This document shows positions 1 to 13,700 of a DNA stretch of 64,000 nucleotides, piece by piece. The stretch is from Lantana camara (lineage: Eukaryota; Streptophyta; Magnoliopsida; Lamiales; Verbenaceae), in NCBI GenBank assembly GCA_037501455.1, contig CM074855.1, forward strand, positions 30,661,001 to 30,725,000, in the 5' to 3' direction. A program made the translations under genes and the position numbers. Position 1 is the stretch's first letter. The number at the start of each line of letters is the position of its first letter. The notes below the pieces were generated by a model. It saw nothing but the letters and a program-made list of their open reading frames with translations. It was not told the origin of the DNA and searched no databases.

Positions 1-3000
1 ATGGCCAATAACCTTAGGAGACTTGGATCAAAGTTGTAATGGGATCATTGAATAATTTGTTATGCCCAAGCTTGATGTGAATGTATCAATCACAATGTTT
101 TGTACTTGGTTTAAGATTTGTTTGGGATTATGACTAAGGTTTGCAATACATCGTAGTACACAGATAAGAATCGCTATGGGGCTCACATCAAATGCAAAAC
201 AAACATGCTAAGGGACTAACAAAATACTTTAAAACAATAACAAGTGCGAACTAGCTTAAGGATCGCCTGAGCGATTCATTAAATCGCGTGGGCGATTTAA
301 TAATTTTTTGAGGAAGAATTCGAGTTCCATGATGTGTGTAATGCCCAATAACCTTAGGAGACTTGGATCACAGTTGTAATGGGATCATTGAATAATTTGT
401 TATGCCCAAGCTTGATGTGAATGTATCATTCACAATGTTTTGTACTTGGTTTAAGATTTGTTTGGGATTATGACTAAGGTTCGCAATACATCTTGCTCCA
501 CGCAGGAAAAACACGATGGTGTTCACATCATACGCAAAAGAAACATGCTAAGGGACTAGAAAAATACTTTAAAACAATAACAAGTGTGAACTAGCTTAAG
601 GATCGCCTGAGCGATTCATTAAATCGCGTGGGCAATTTAATAATTTTTTGAGGAAGAATTCGAGTTCCATGATGTGTGTAATGGCCAATAACCTTAGGAG
701 ACTTGGATCAAAGTTGTAATGGGATCATTGAATAATTTGTTATGCCCAAGCTTGATGTGAATGTATCAATCACAATGTTTTGTACTTGGTTTAAGATTTG
801 TTTGGGATTACGACTAAGGTTTGCAATACATCGTAGTACACAAATAAGAATCGCTATGGGGCTCGCATCAAACGCAAAACAAACATGCTAAGGGACTAAC
901 AAAATACTTTAAAATAATAACAAGTGCGAACTAGCTTAAGGATCGCCTGAGCGATTCATTAAATCGCGTGGGCGATTTAATAATTTTTTGAGGAAGAATT
1001 CGAGTTCCATGATGTGTGTAATGGCCAATAACCTTAGGAGACTTGGATCACAGTTGTAATGGGATCATTGAATAATTTGTTATGCTCAAGCTTGATGTGA
1101 ATGTATCAATCACAATGTTTTGTACTTGGTTTAAGATTTGTTTGGGATTATGACTAAGGTTTGCAATATATCGTAGTACACAGATAAGAATCGCTATGGG
1201 GCTCACATCAAATGCAAAACAAACATGCTAAGGGACTAACAAAATACTTTAAAACAATAACAAGTGCGAACTAGCTTAAGGATCGCCTGAGCGATTCATT
1301 AAATCGCGTGGGCGATTTAATAATTTTTTGAGGAAGAATTCGAGTTCCATGATGTGTGTAATGGCCAATAACCTTAGGAGACTTGGATCACAGTTGGAAT
1401 GGGATCATTGAATAATTTGTTATGCCCAAGCTTGATGTGAATGTATCAATCACAATGTTTTGTACTTGGTGTAAGATTTGTTTGGGATTATGACTAAGGT
1501 TTGCAATACATCGTAGTACACAGATAAGAATCGATATGGTGCTCACATCAAATGCAAAACAAACATGCTAAGGGACTAACAAAATACTTTAAAACAATAA
1601 CAAGTGCGAACTAGCTTAAGGATCGCCTGAGCGATTCATTAAATCGCGTGGGCGATTTAATAATTTTTTGAGGAAGAATTCGAGTTCCATGATGTGTGTA
1701 ATGGCCAATAACCTTAGGAGACTTGGATCAAAGTTGTAATGGGATCATTGAATAATTTGTTATGCCCAAGCTTGATGTGAATGTATCAATCACAATGTTT
1801 TGTACTTGGTTTAAGATTTGTTTGGGATTATAACTAAGGTTTGCAATACATCGTAGTACACAGATAAGAATCGCTATGGGGCTCACATCAAATGCAAAAC
1901 AAACATGCTAAGGGACTAACAAAATACTTTAAAACAATAACAAGTGCGAACTAGCTTAAGGATCGCCTGAGCGATTCATTAAATCGCGTGGGCGATTTAA
2001 TAATTTTTTGAGGAAGAATTCGAGTTCCATGATGTGTGTAATGGCCAATAACCTTAGGAGACTTGGATCACAGTTGTAATGGGATCATTGAATAATTTGT
2101 TATGCCCAAGCTTGATGTGAATGTATCATTCACAATGTTTTGTACTTGGTTTAAGATTTGTTTGGGATTATGACTAAGGTTCGCAATACATCTTGCTCCA
2201 CGCAGGAAAAACACGATGGTGTTCACATCATACGCAAAAGAAACATGCTAAGGGACTAACAAAATACTTTAAAACAATAACAAGTGTGAACTAGCTTAAG
2301 GATCGCCTGAGCGATTCATTAAATCGCGTGGGCAATTTAATAATTTTTTGAGGAAGAATTCGAGTTCCATGATGTGTGTAATGGCCAATAACCTTAGGAG
2401 ACTTGGATCAAAGTTGTAATGGGATCATTGAATAATTTGTTATGCCCAAGCTTGATGTGAATGTATCAATCACAATGTTTTGTACTTGGTTTAAGATTTG
2501 TTTGGGATTATGACTAAGATTTGCAATACATCGTAGTACACAGATAAGAATCGCTATGGGGCTCGCATCAAACGCAAAACAAACATGCTCAGGGACTAAC
2601 AAAATACTTTAAAACAATAACAAGTGCGAACTAGCTTAAAGAACGCCTGAGCGATTCATAAATCGCGTGGGCAATTTAATAATTTTTTGAGGAAAAATTC
2701 GAGTTCCATGATGTGTGTAATGGCCAATAACCTTAGGAGACTTGGATCACAGTTGTAATGGGATCATTGAATAATTTGTTATGCCCAAGCTTGATGTGAA
2801 TGTATCAATCACAATGTTTTGTAATTGGTTTAATATTTGTTTGGGATTATGACTAAGGTTTGCAATACATCGTAGTACACAGATAAGAATCGCTATGGGG
2901 CTCGCATCAAACGCAAAACAAACATGCTCAGGGACTAACAAAATACTTTAAAACAATAACAAGTGCGAACTAGCTTAAAGAACGCTTGAGCGATTCATAA

Positions 3001-6000
3001 ATCGCGTGGGCAATTTAATAATTTTTTGAGGAAAAATTCGAGTTCCATGATGTGTGTAATGGTCAATAACCTTAGGAGACTTGGATCAAAGTTGTAATGG
3101 GATCATTGAATAATTTGTTATGCCCAAGCTTGATGTGAATGTATCAATCACAATGTTTTGTACTTGGTTTAAGATTTGTTTGGGATTATGACTAAGGTTT
3201 GCAATACATCTTGCTCCACGCAGGAAAAACACGATGGTGTTCACATCATACGCAAAAGAAACATGCTAAGGGACTAACAAAATACTTTAAAACAATAACA
3301 AGTGCGAACTAGCTTAAGGATCGCTTAAGCGATTCATTAAATCGCGTGGGCGATTTAATAATTTTTTGAGGAAGAATTCGAGTTCCATGATGTGTGTAAT
3401 GGCCAATAACCTTAGGAGACTTGGATCACAGTTGTAATGGGATCATTGAATAATTTGTTATGCCCAAGCTTGATGTGAATGTATCAATCACAATGTTTTG
3501 TACTTGGTTTAAGATTTGTTTGGGATTATGACTAAGGTTTGCAATACATCGTAGTACACAGATAAGAATCGCTATGGGGCTCACATCAAATGCAAAACAA
3601 ACATGCTAAGGGACTAACAAAATACTTTAAAACAATAACAAGTGCGAACTAGCTTAAGGATCGCCTGAGCGATTCATTAAATCGCGTGGGCGATTTAATA
3701 ATTTTTTGAGGAAGAATTCGAGTTCCATGATGTGTGTAATGGCCAATAACCTTAGGAGACTTGGATCACAGTTGTAATGGGATCATTGAATAATTTGTTA
3801 TGCCCAAGCTTGATGTGAATGTATCATTCACAATGTTTTGTACTTGGTTTAAGATTTGTTTGGGATTATGACTAAGGTTCGCAATACATCTTGCTCCACG
3901 CAGGAAAAACACGATGGTGTTCACATCATACGCAAAAGAAACATGCTAAGGGACTAACAAAATACTTTAAAACAATAACAAGTGTGAACTAGCTTAAGGA
4001 TCGCCTGAGCGATTCATTAAATCGCGTGGGCAATTTAATAATTTTTTGAGGAAGAATTCGAGTTCCATGATGTGTGTAATGGCCAATAACCTTAGGAGAC
4101 TTGGATCAAAGTTGTAATGGGATCATTGAATAATTTGTTATGCCCAAGCTTGATGTGAATGTATCAATCACAATGTTTTGTACTTGGTTTAAGATTTGTT
4201 TGGGATTATGACTAAGATTTGCAATACATCGTAGTACACAGATAAGAATCGCTATGGGGCTCGCATCAAACGCAAAACAAACATGCTCAGGGACTAACAA
4301 AATACTTTAAAACAATAACAAGTGCGAACTAGCTTAAAGAACGCCTGAGCGATTCATAAATCGCGTGGGCAATTTAATAATTTTTTGAGGAAAAATTCGA
4401 GTTCCATGATGTGTGTAATGGCCAATAACCTTAGGAGACTTGGATCACAGTTGTAATGGGATCATTGAATAATTTGTTATGCCCAAGCTTGATGTGAATG
4501 TATCAATCACAATGTTTTGTAATTGGTTTAATATTTGTTTGGGATTATGACTAAGGTTTGCAATACATCGTAGTACACAGATAAGAATCGCTATGGGGCT
4601 CGCATCAAACACAAAACAAACATGCTAAGGGACTAACAAAATACTTTTAAATAAAAACAAGTGCGAACTAGCTTAAGGATTGCCTGAGCGATTCATTAAA
4701 TCGCGTGGGCGATTTAATAATTTTTTGAGGAAGAATTCGAGTTCCATGATGTGTGTAATGGCCAATAACCTTAGGAGACTTGGATCATAGTTGTAATGGA
4801 ATCATTGAATAATTTGTTATGCCCAAGCTTGATGTGAATGTATCAATCACAATGTTTTGTACTTGGTTTAAGATTTGTTTGGGATTATGACTAAGGTTTG
4901 CAATACATCGTGCTCCACGTAGGAAAAACACGATGGTGTTCACATCATACGCAAAAAAAACATGCTAAGGGACTAACAAAATACTTTAAAATAATAGCAA
5001 GTGCGAACTAGCTTAAGGATCGCCTGACGATTCATTAAATCGCGTGGGCAATTTAATAATTTTTTGAGGAAGAATTCGAGTTCCATGATGTGTGTAATGG
5101 CCAATAACCTTAGGAGACTTGGATCAAAGTTGTAATGGGATCATTGAATAATTTGTTATGCCCAAGCTTGATGTGAATGTATCAATCACAATGTTTTGTA
5201 CTTGGTTTAAGATTTGTTTGGGATTATGACTAAGGTTTGCAATACATCGTAGTACACAGATAAGAATCGATATGGGGCTCACATCAAATGCAAAACAAAC
5301 ATGCTAAGGGACTAACAAAATACTTTAAAACAATAACAAGTGCGAACTAGCTTAAGGATCGCCTGAGCGATTCATTAAATCGCGTGGGCGATTTAATAAT
5401 TTTTTGAGGAAGAATTCGAGTTCCGTGATGTGTGTAATGGCCAATAACCTTAGGAGACTTGGATCACAGTTGTAATGGGATCATTGAATAATTTGTTATG
5501 CCCAAGCTTGATGTGAATGTATCAATCACAATGTTTTGTACTTGGTTTAAGATTTGTTTGGGATTATGACTAAGGTTTGCAAGACATCGTGCTCCACGGA
5601 GGAAAAACACGATGGTGTTCACATCATACGCAAAAGAAACATGCTAAGGGACTAACAAAATACTTTAAAACAATAACAAGTGCGAACTAGCTTAAGGATC
5701 GCCTGAGCGATTCATTAAATCGCGTGGGCAATTTAATAATTTTTTGAGGAAGAATTCGAGTTCCATGATGTGTGTAATGGCCAATAACCTTAGGAGACTT
5801 GGATCAAAGTTGTAATGGGATCATTGAATAATTTGTTATGCCCAAGCTTGATGTGAATGTATCAATCACAATGTTTTGTACTTGGTTTAAGATTTGTTTG
5901 GGATTATGACTAAGGTTTGCAATACATCGTAGTACACAGATAAGAATCGCTATGGGGCTCGCATCAAATGCAAAACAAACATGCTAAGGGACTAACAAAA

Positions 6001-9000
6001 TACTTTTAAATAATAACAAGTGCGAACTAGCTTAAGGATTGCCTGAGCGATTCATTAAATCGCGTGGGCGATTTAATAATTTTTTGAGGAAGAATTCGGA
6101 TTCCATGATGTGTGTAATGGCCAATAACCTTAGGAGACTTGGATCATAGTTGTAATGGAATCATTGAATAATTTGTTATGCCCAAGCTTGATGTGAATGT
6201 ATCAATCACAATGTTTTGTACTTGGTTTAAGATTTGTTTGGGATTATGACTAAGGTTTGCAATACATCGTGCTCCACGCAGGAAAAGCACGATGGTGTTC
6301 ACATCATACGCAAAAAAAACATGCTAAGGGACTAAAAAAATACTTTAAAATAATAGCAAGTGCGAACTAGCTTAAGGATCGCCAGACGATTCATTAAATC
6401 GCGTGGGCAATTTAATAATTTTTTGAGGAAGAATTCGAGTTCCATGATGTGTGTAATGGCCAATAACCTTAGGAGACTTGGATCAAAGTTGTAATGGGAT
6501 CATTGAATAATTTGTTATGCCCAAGCTTGATGTGAATGTATCAATCACAATGTTTTGTACTTGGTTTAAGATTTGTTTGGGATTATGACTAAGGTTTGCA
6601 ATACATCGTAGTACACAGATAAGAATCGATATGGGGCTCACATCAAATGCAAAACAAACATGCTAAGGGACTAACAAAATACTTTAAAACAATAACAAGT
6701 GCGAACTAGCTTAAGGATCGCCTGAGCGATTCATTAAATCGCGTGGGCGATTTAATAATTTTTTGAGGAAGAATTCGAGTTCCATGATGCGTGTAATGGC
6801 CAATAACCTTAGGAGACTTGGATCACAGTTGTAATGGGATCATTGAATAATTTGTTATGCCCAAGCTTGATTGGAATGTATCAATCACAATGTTTTGTAC
6901 TTGGTTTAAGATTTGTTTGGGATAATGACTAAGGTTTGCAATACATCGTAGTACACAGATAAGAATCGCTATGGGGCTCGCATCAAACGCAAAACAAATA
7001 TGCTAAGGGACTAACAAAATACTTTAAAATAATAACAAGTGCGAACTAGCTTAAGGATCGCCTGAGCGATTCATTAAATCGCGTGGGCGATTTAATAATT
7101 TTTTGAGGAAGAATTCGAGTTCCATGATGTGTGTAATGGCCAATAACCTTAGGAGACTTTGATCACAGTTGTAATGGGATCATTGAATAATTTGTTATGC
7201 CCAAGCTTGATATGAATGTAGCAATCACAATGTTTTGTACTTGGTTTAAGATTTGTTTGGGATTATGACTAAGGTTTGCAATATATCGTAGTACACAGAT
7301 AAGAATCGCTATGGGGCTCGCTTCAAACGCAAAACAAACATGCTAAGGGACTAACAAAATACTTTAAAATAATAACAAGTGCGAACTAGCTTAAGGATCG
7401 CCTGAGCGATTCATTAAATCGCGTGGGCGATTTAATAATTTTTTGAGGAAGAATTCGAGTTCCATGATGTGTGTAATGGCCAATAACCTTAGGAGACTTG
7501 GATCACAGTTGTAATGGGATCATTGAATAAATTGTTATGCCCAAGCTTGATGTGAATGTATCAATCACAACGTTTTGTACTTGGTTTAATATTTGTTTGG
7601 GATTATGACTAAGGTTTGCAATACATCGCAGTACACAGATAAGAATCGCTATGGGGCTCGCATCAAACGCAAAACAAACATGCTAAGGGACTAACAAAAT
7701 ACTTTAAAATAATAACAAGTGCTAACTAGCTTAAGGATCGCCTGAGCGATTCATTAAATCGCAAGGGCGATTTAATAATTTTTTGAGGAAGAATTCGGGT
7801 TCCATGATGTGTGTAATGGCCAATAACCTTAGGAGACTTGGATCATAGTTGTAATGGAATCATTGAATAATTTGTTATGCCCAAGCTTGATGTGAATGTA
7901 TCAATCACAATGTTTTCTACTTGGTTTAAGATTTGTTTGGGATTATGACTAAGGTTTGCAATACACCGTGCTCCACGCAGGAAAAACACGATGGTGTTCA
8001 CATCATACGCAAAAGAAACATGCTAAGGGACTAACAAAATACTTTAAAACAATAACAAGTGCGAACTAGCTTAAGGATCGCCTGAGCGATTCATTAAATC
8101 GCGTGGGCAATTTAATAATTTTTTGAGGAAGAATTCGAGTTCCATGATGTGTGTAATGGCCAATAACCTCAGGAGTCTTGGATCAAAGTTGTAATGGGAT
8201 CATTGAATAATTTGTTATGCCCAAGCTTGATGTGAATGTATCAATCAAAATGTTTTGTACTTGGTTTAAGATTTGTTTGGGATTATGACTAAGGTTTGCA
8301 ATACATCGTAATACACAGATAAGAATCGCTATGGGGTTCGCATCAAACGCAAAACAAACATGCTAAGGGACTAACAAAATACTTTAAAATAATAACAAGT
8401 GCGAACTAGCTTAAGGATCGCCTGAGCGATTCATTAAATCGCGTGGGCGATTTAATAATTTTTTGAGGAAGAATTCGAGTTCCATGATGTGTGTAATGGC
8501 CAATAACCTTAGGAGACTTGGATCACAGTTGTAATGGGATCATTGAATAATTTGTAATTCCCAAGCTTGATGTGAATGTATCAATCACAATGTTTTGTAC
8601 TTGGTTTAAAATTTGTTTGGGATTATGACTAAGGTTTGCAATACATCGTAGTACACAGATAAGAATCGCTATGGGGCTCACATCAAATGCAAAACAAACA
8701 TGCTAAGGGACTAACAAAATACTTTAAAACAATAACAAGTGCGAACTAGCTTAAGGATCGCCTGAGCGATTCATTAAATCGCGTGGGCGATTTAATAATT
8801 TTTTGAGGAAGAATTCGAGTTCCATGATGTGTGTAATGGCCAATAACCTTAGGAGACTTGGATCACAGTTGTAATGGGATCATTGAATAATTTGTTATCC
8901 CAAGCTTGATGTGAATGTATCAATCACAATGTTTTGTACTTGGTTTAAGATTTGTTTGGGATTATGACTAAGGTTTGCAATATATCGTAGTACACAGATA

Positions 9001-10793
9001 AGAATCGCTATGGGGCTCGCATCAAACGCAAAACAAACATGCTAAGGGACTAACAAAATACTTTAAAATAATAACAAGTGCGAACTAGCTTAAGGATCGC
9101 CTGAGCGATTCATTAAATCGCGTGGGCGATTTAATAATTTTTTGAGTAAGAATTCGAGTTCCATGATGTGTGTAATGGCCAATAACCTTAGGAGACTTGG
9201 ATCACAGTTGTAATGGGATCATTGAATAATTTGTTATGCCCAAGCTTGATGTGAATGTATCAATCACAATGTTTTGTACTTGGTTTAAGATTTGTTTGGG
9301 ATTATGACTAAGGTTTGCAATACATCGTAGTACACAGATAAGAATCGCTATGGGGCTCACATCAAATGCAAAACAAAAATGCTAAGGGACTAAAAAAATA
9401 CTTCAAACAATAACCAGTGCGAACTAGCTTAAGGATCGCCTGAGCGATTCATTAAATCGCGTGGGCGATTTAATAATTTTTTGAGGAAGAATTCGAGTTC
9501 CATGATGTGTGTAATGGCCAATAACCTTAGGAGACTTGGATCACAGTTGTAATGGGATCATTGAATAATTTGTTATGCCCAAGCTTGATGTGAATGTATC
9601 AATCGCAATGTTTTGTACTTGGTTTAAGATTTGTTTGGGATTATGACTAAGGTTTGCAATACATCGTGCTCCACGGAGGAAAAACACGATGGTGTTCACA
9701 TCATACGCAAAAGAAACATGCTAAGGGGCTAACAAAATACTTTAAAACAATAACAAGTGCGAACTAGCTTAAGGATCGCCTGAGCGATTCATTAAATCGC
9801 GTGGGCGATTTAATAATTTTTTGAGGAAGAATTCAAGTTCCATGATGTGTGTAATGGCCAATAACCTTAGGAGACTTGGATCACAATTGTAATGGGATCA
9901 TTGAATAATTTGTTATGCCCAAGCTTGATGTGAATGTATCAATCACAATGTCTTGTACTTGGTTTAAGATTTGTTTGGGATTATGACTAAGGTTTGCAAT
10001 ACATCATGCTCCACGCAGGAAAAACACGATGGTGTTCACGTCATACGCAAAAGAAACATGCTAAGGACTAAAAAAATACTTTAAAACAATAACATGTGCG
10101 AACTAGCTTAAGGATCGCCTGAGCGATTCATTAAATCGCGTGGGCAATTTAATAATTTTTTGAGGAAGAATTCGAGTTCCATGATGTGTGTAATGGCCAA
10201 TAACCTTAGGAGACTTGGATCAAAGTTGTAATGGGATCATTGAATAATTTGTTATGCCCAAGCTTGATGTGAATGTCTCAATCACAATGTTTTGTACTTG
10301 GTTTAAGATTTGGTTGGGATTGTGACTAAGGTTTGCAATACATCATAGTACACAGATAAGAATCGCTATGGGGCTCACATCAAATGCAAAACAAACATGC
10401 TAAGGGACTAACAAAATACTTTAAAACAATAACAAGTGCGAACTAGCTTAAGGATCGCCTGAGCAATTCATTAAATCGCGTGGGCGATTTAATAATTTTT
10501 TGAGGAAGAATTCGAGTTCCATGATGTGTGTAATGGCCAATAACCTTAGGAGACTTGGATCACAGTTGTAATGGGATCATTGAATAATTTGTTATGCCCA
10601 AGCTTGATGTGAATGTATCAATCACAATGTTTTGTACTTGGTTTAAGATTTGTTTGAGATTATGACTAAGGTTTGCAATACATCGTAGTACACAGATAAG
10701 AATCGCTATGGGGCTCACATCAAATGCAAAACAAACATGCTAAGGGACTAACAAAATACTTTAAAACAATAACAAGTGCGAACTAGCTTAAGG
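1..10793. repeat. Satellite DNA array 1, 340-bp monomer, about 32 copies
   Basis: Head-to-tail copies start at 1, 341, 681, 1021, 1361, 1701, 2041, 2381, 2720, 3059, 3399, 3739, 4079, 4418, 4758, 5097 and so on to 10531, with 339-340 bp spacing. Monomers are nearly identical outside one block (roughly monomer positions 168-220). That block exists in two states: A, beginning CGTAGTACACAGATAAG, and B, beginning CGTGCTCCAC. The end of each monomer has two small palindromes, ATCGC-CTGA-GCGAT and TAAATCGC-GTGG-GCGATTTA. Short open frames inside are by-products of the repeat and not genes. The array runs off the left edge of the window and stops at about 10793, inside a monomer, where LTR-element sequence begins. 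The unit is about twice a nucleosomal repeat. Centromeric or other chromosomal location cannot be told from sequence. Confidence 0.97.
341..4757. repeat. Five-monomer higher-order periodicity in satellite array 1
   Basis: Monomers at 341, 2041 and 3739 share private variants (TATCATTCAC, GGTTCGCAATACATCTTGC, AAGTGTGAAC), so a five-monomer unit of about 1700 bp recurs. The following monomers at 2381 and 4079 share GACTAAGATTT, ATGCTCAGGG and AAGAACGCCTGAG. Those at 2720 and 4418 share AATTGGTTTAATATTTG. The match ends inside the monomers at 2720/4418: the second copy switches to other variants near 4597, which marks a recombination edge. From 4600 onward the similarity period becomes four monomers: monomers from mid-4418 to 5097 resemble those from 5777 to 6456, offset about 1359 bp. 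Confidence 0.8.
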
Positions 10794-13700
10794 GCGTTCT
10801 TACGACATCAACAAGTAAGTCTCTACACTTATGTGTGTTTAATTTAAGAGTTCTTGAATTATGTGATTTAATGTAAATCCAATTTAATATGTGTTCATTC
10901 GAATTATTCTAAGATTAATTGTCAACTTGATTAATTACGAACATATTTAACCCTAACTATATAATTTGATTTAATTCAAATTTATTCCATGAAATAATTG
11001 CCAAGTGATTTTAAATCCATCATGTTACTTAACTTGTTTAATTTCGGTTTACTTGAATTCCTTGAGATTAATTGTCAATCATGTGTTTACAAAGTGCCGT
11101 TAAATTATACGAAAAGTTTCTAAAATTAAATTGAATTAAACTCTAATTGGTAAATCTCTATTTCACTTTTATTTGTAAAATTAATTCGGAGCTTGAATGT
11201 TTATTCGTAACTTTACTAATTTTATTTACGATTAATTGTACGCGATATTTATCCTTGCTACGCGATAAGGATACCCGGTTATATATAGCTTGTGCACAAG
11301 AGACATTTCTCCCAATCCCTTTTTCTCTCTCTCTCTCTCCTCTCCCACTCTCTCTTTCCCGCGGGTACCATGCGCGGCTTCGGTTACGAGCCCATAACTC
11401 GATCGTTTCTCGACGGAATTCAACAAACTAATAGTCCATTTCGATTATCTCGGCGAGACCGACGTAAAAGTACCAATTTCACGGCCTAACGACGAACGGT
11501 GGCGGAGTTATGGACGGATTTCAGTAGCAGCGGCGGAGCTGTCAGACCGCCGCCACTTCGCCGGCGTTTCGTGGCGGTTTCCGGCCATCCCCTTGTTACA
11601 CGCGCCACATGCCCAGATAGAGGACTTCCTGGCGCAGCGGTTGACGTCGGCAGCGCGGCAATCGGAGCAGAGACGGAGCTGCACGCGCCGCCCAAAGCTC
11701 GCGGCGGCGGCGCGAGTTACTGTAGCGGCGGCGGCAGAAACTTCAACGGCCAACGGGGGCCTTTTCCGGCCATCTTTTGGTCTCGGGCTCTTCACGAAAG
11801 TTGTTCGGAACGACGAGAACTAGTGACCTGTCATCAGGCGACTCCAGATTCGGTGGTTTGGTGGCGGATCGGTGGCGGCAAAGTGGCGGTGCAACGGCGG
11901 CACTAGCTCCGAGGATTTTTCCGGAAAGCTACCTTAGGGCTTTCGAAGAGCTCGTCATGGGTAAGACAACACCTCTTTCGGATCGTATTTTGGTTCACCG
12001 GTTTGGAAGTAATTTGAGTTTGAAGATTTAGGGTTTTCGTGCTCTTAGATTTCAGATCTACGACAATCGGCTTGGAATTTCCAGAAATTGATTGAGGATT
12101 CGGAACGGGCACGAAGACTTCATTCAGGAATGATTTTTCAGGATTTTTCCGGCGACCTTCGGCGGCGGCCCGGCGGCGGTCCGGCCAAATTCCGGCAGCT
12201 ACAGTGGTGGCGTTCCGGCGGCGTTTGGTCAGAATGTTCGTCTCATTGTGGTGAGTTCAACGCCACCTTCCGTTCGTTAATCGGACACTCGATCTATTTA
12301 TTACGAATTATTTTGCGTAATTGTGATTATTTGAATTAATTGTTTTAAGTGCAAATAAATTGGTTATTGTTGGTTTGTTGATCGAGATGTATTCCAATCG
12401 TATATGAAAACATGTATTGAATGGATTGTGACATGCATGAATGTTTCGATTTACAATTTGAATCCCGATGTGATGAATTTATGCTATGCGTTTAGATTTG
12501 AAGGGGTGTTAGTGTAATATTTAGAAACTAATCTTTTATGTGACTAAATGAACTTGAATGACAATTTAGAAGAACGAACATGTTGTGATTTCTCTATATG
12601 GATTTGAGACGTTCTCAATGTTATGTTTGTTGTAAATTGTGTTTCCAATATAAAATTGAGATACATGAAAGATGTTTGAATAACTTGAGGCTTTATGCAT
12701 GATAGGAGTTAGAATTGTAATATCTTGATTTACTCTTACTACTTGAAAATGGTATATTATGAATTACGATAAATTGATAATTGTAATGCTTGTAAGTAAT
12801 TAATTCCTAGTTGAATAATTGTATAAACACTTTAAATGAACAATTATGCTTAGTAATCAACTTAGGGGATGTAAGTGTAATATTTATGCAACTACGAATG
12901 TGACTTGAGCTTGTGTACCAAACATGTTGTGAAGTTGTAAAGTATGATCTTAAGTGAATTAAATGCACTCTTTATTTGTAACAAGCATGCCATCTACGTA
13001 CAATAACTTTGTATGTTTATATGATCAAGTTGCTCTTACTTATGCACTTTATAACTTGTCATGAACTTGATACTTAATTCAAATATTATAATTGAACCCT
13101 GTGACATTGGATGATTTAATATGCATTTTGTGAATACATTGATTTCCTAAATTGATCTTGCATCTTTGGATATGGAATTACATGATGGTTGCTTGTCAAT
13201 ATGATCTTGTTGAGCATTGATATGCCTTGAATGACCACGACACCTTATCCAAGCACAACATGAACACTTATGCATAATCACGATCATGTTGAGCAACGCC
13301 GTGCGTCTTGTTTGGTTCATATAGAGTCTAAGTCTGGGTTTCTGTATGTCTTATCACAGAGTTTGGTGGTGCCGGTGGGCCTGAGGTTTAGAGTGTTTGG
13401 CCCTTCACACTCTCAGACTCTACTTTCACGAGGTGAGGTTTAGGATTTTGTATAGTTAAGCGACCTATGGCCTTAAAATGATGATTTCAATCCTTGCATG
13501 CGGTTATATACTATGTATGATTAGATATGTGTTGGATATGATATGATTATGACCTTGTGGACCATCCTTGGTTTTGAAGAAAAATTAAGTATTAAGGCAT
13601 ATGTAAGCTATTTTGGAAAACTCTAATATATTACGATTCTGTAGCGAGTTGCCATGAAATATTGGCATATGTATGTATGTTATGTTATGTGGATCCAGGA

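Noticed and set aside
2408..4300. Recurrent 64-codon minus-strand open frames in the satellite
   Set aside because: They follow the 340-bp repeat exactly, appear only where chance substitutions remove stops, and resemble no protein.
1..10793. CENP-B box-like motif in the monomer
   Set aside because: No match to the essential TTCG...CGGG core in either monomer state.
11147..12339. Overlapping open frames on both strands of the LTR GC-rich island as genes
   Set aside because: Six overlapping frames with no recognisable domain. GC-rich DNA lacks stop codons, and the three LTR copies are not independent evidence.
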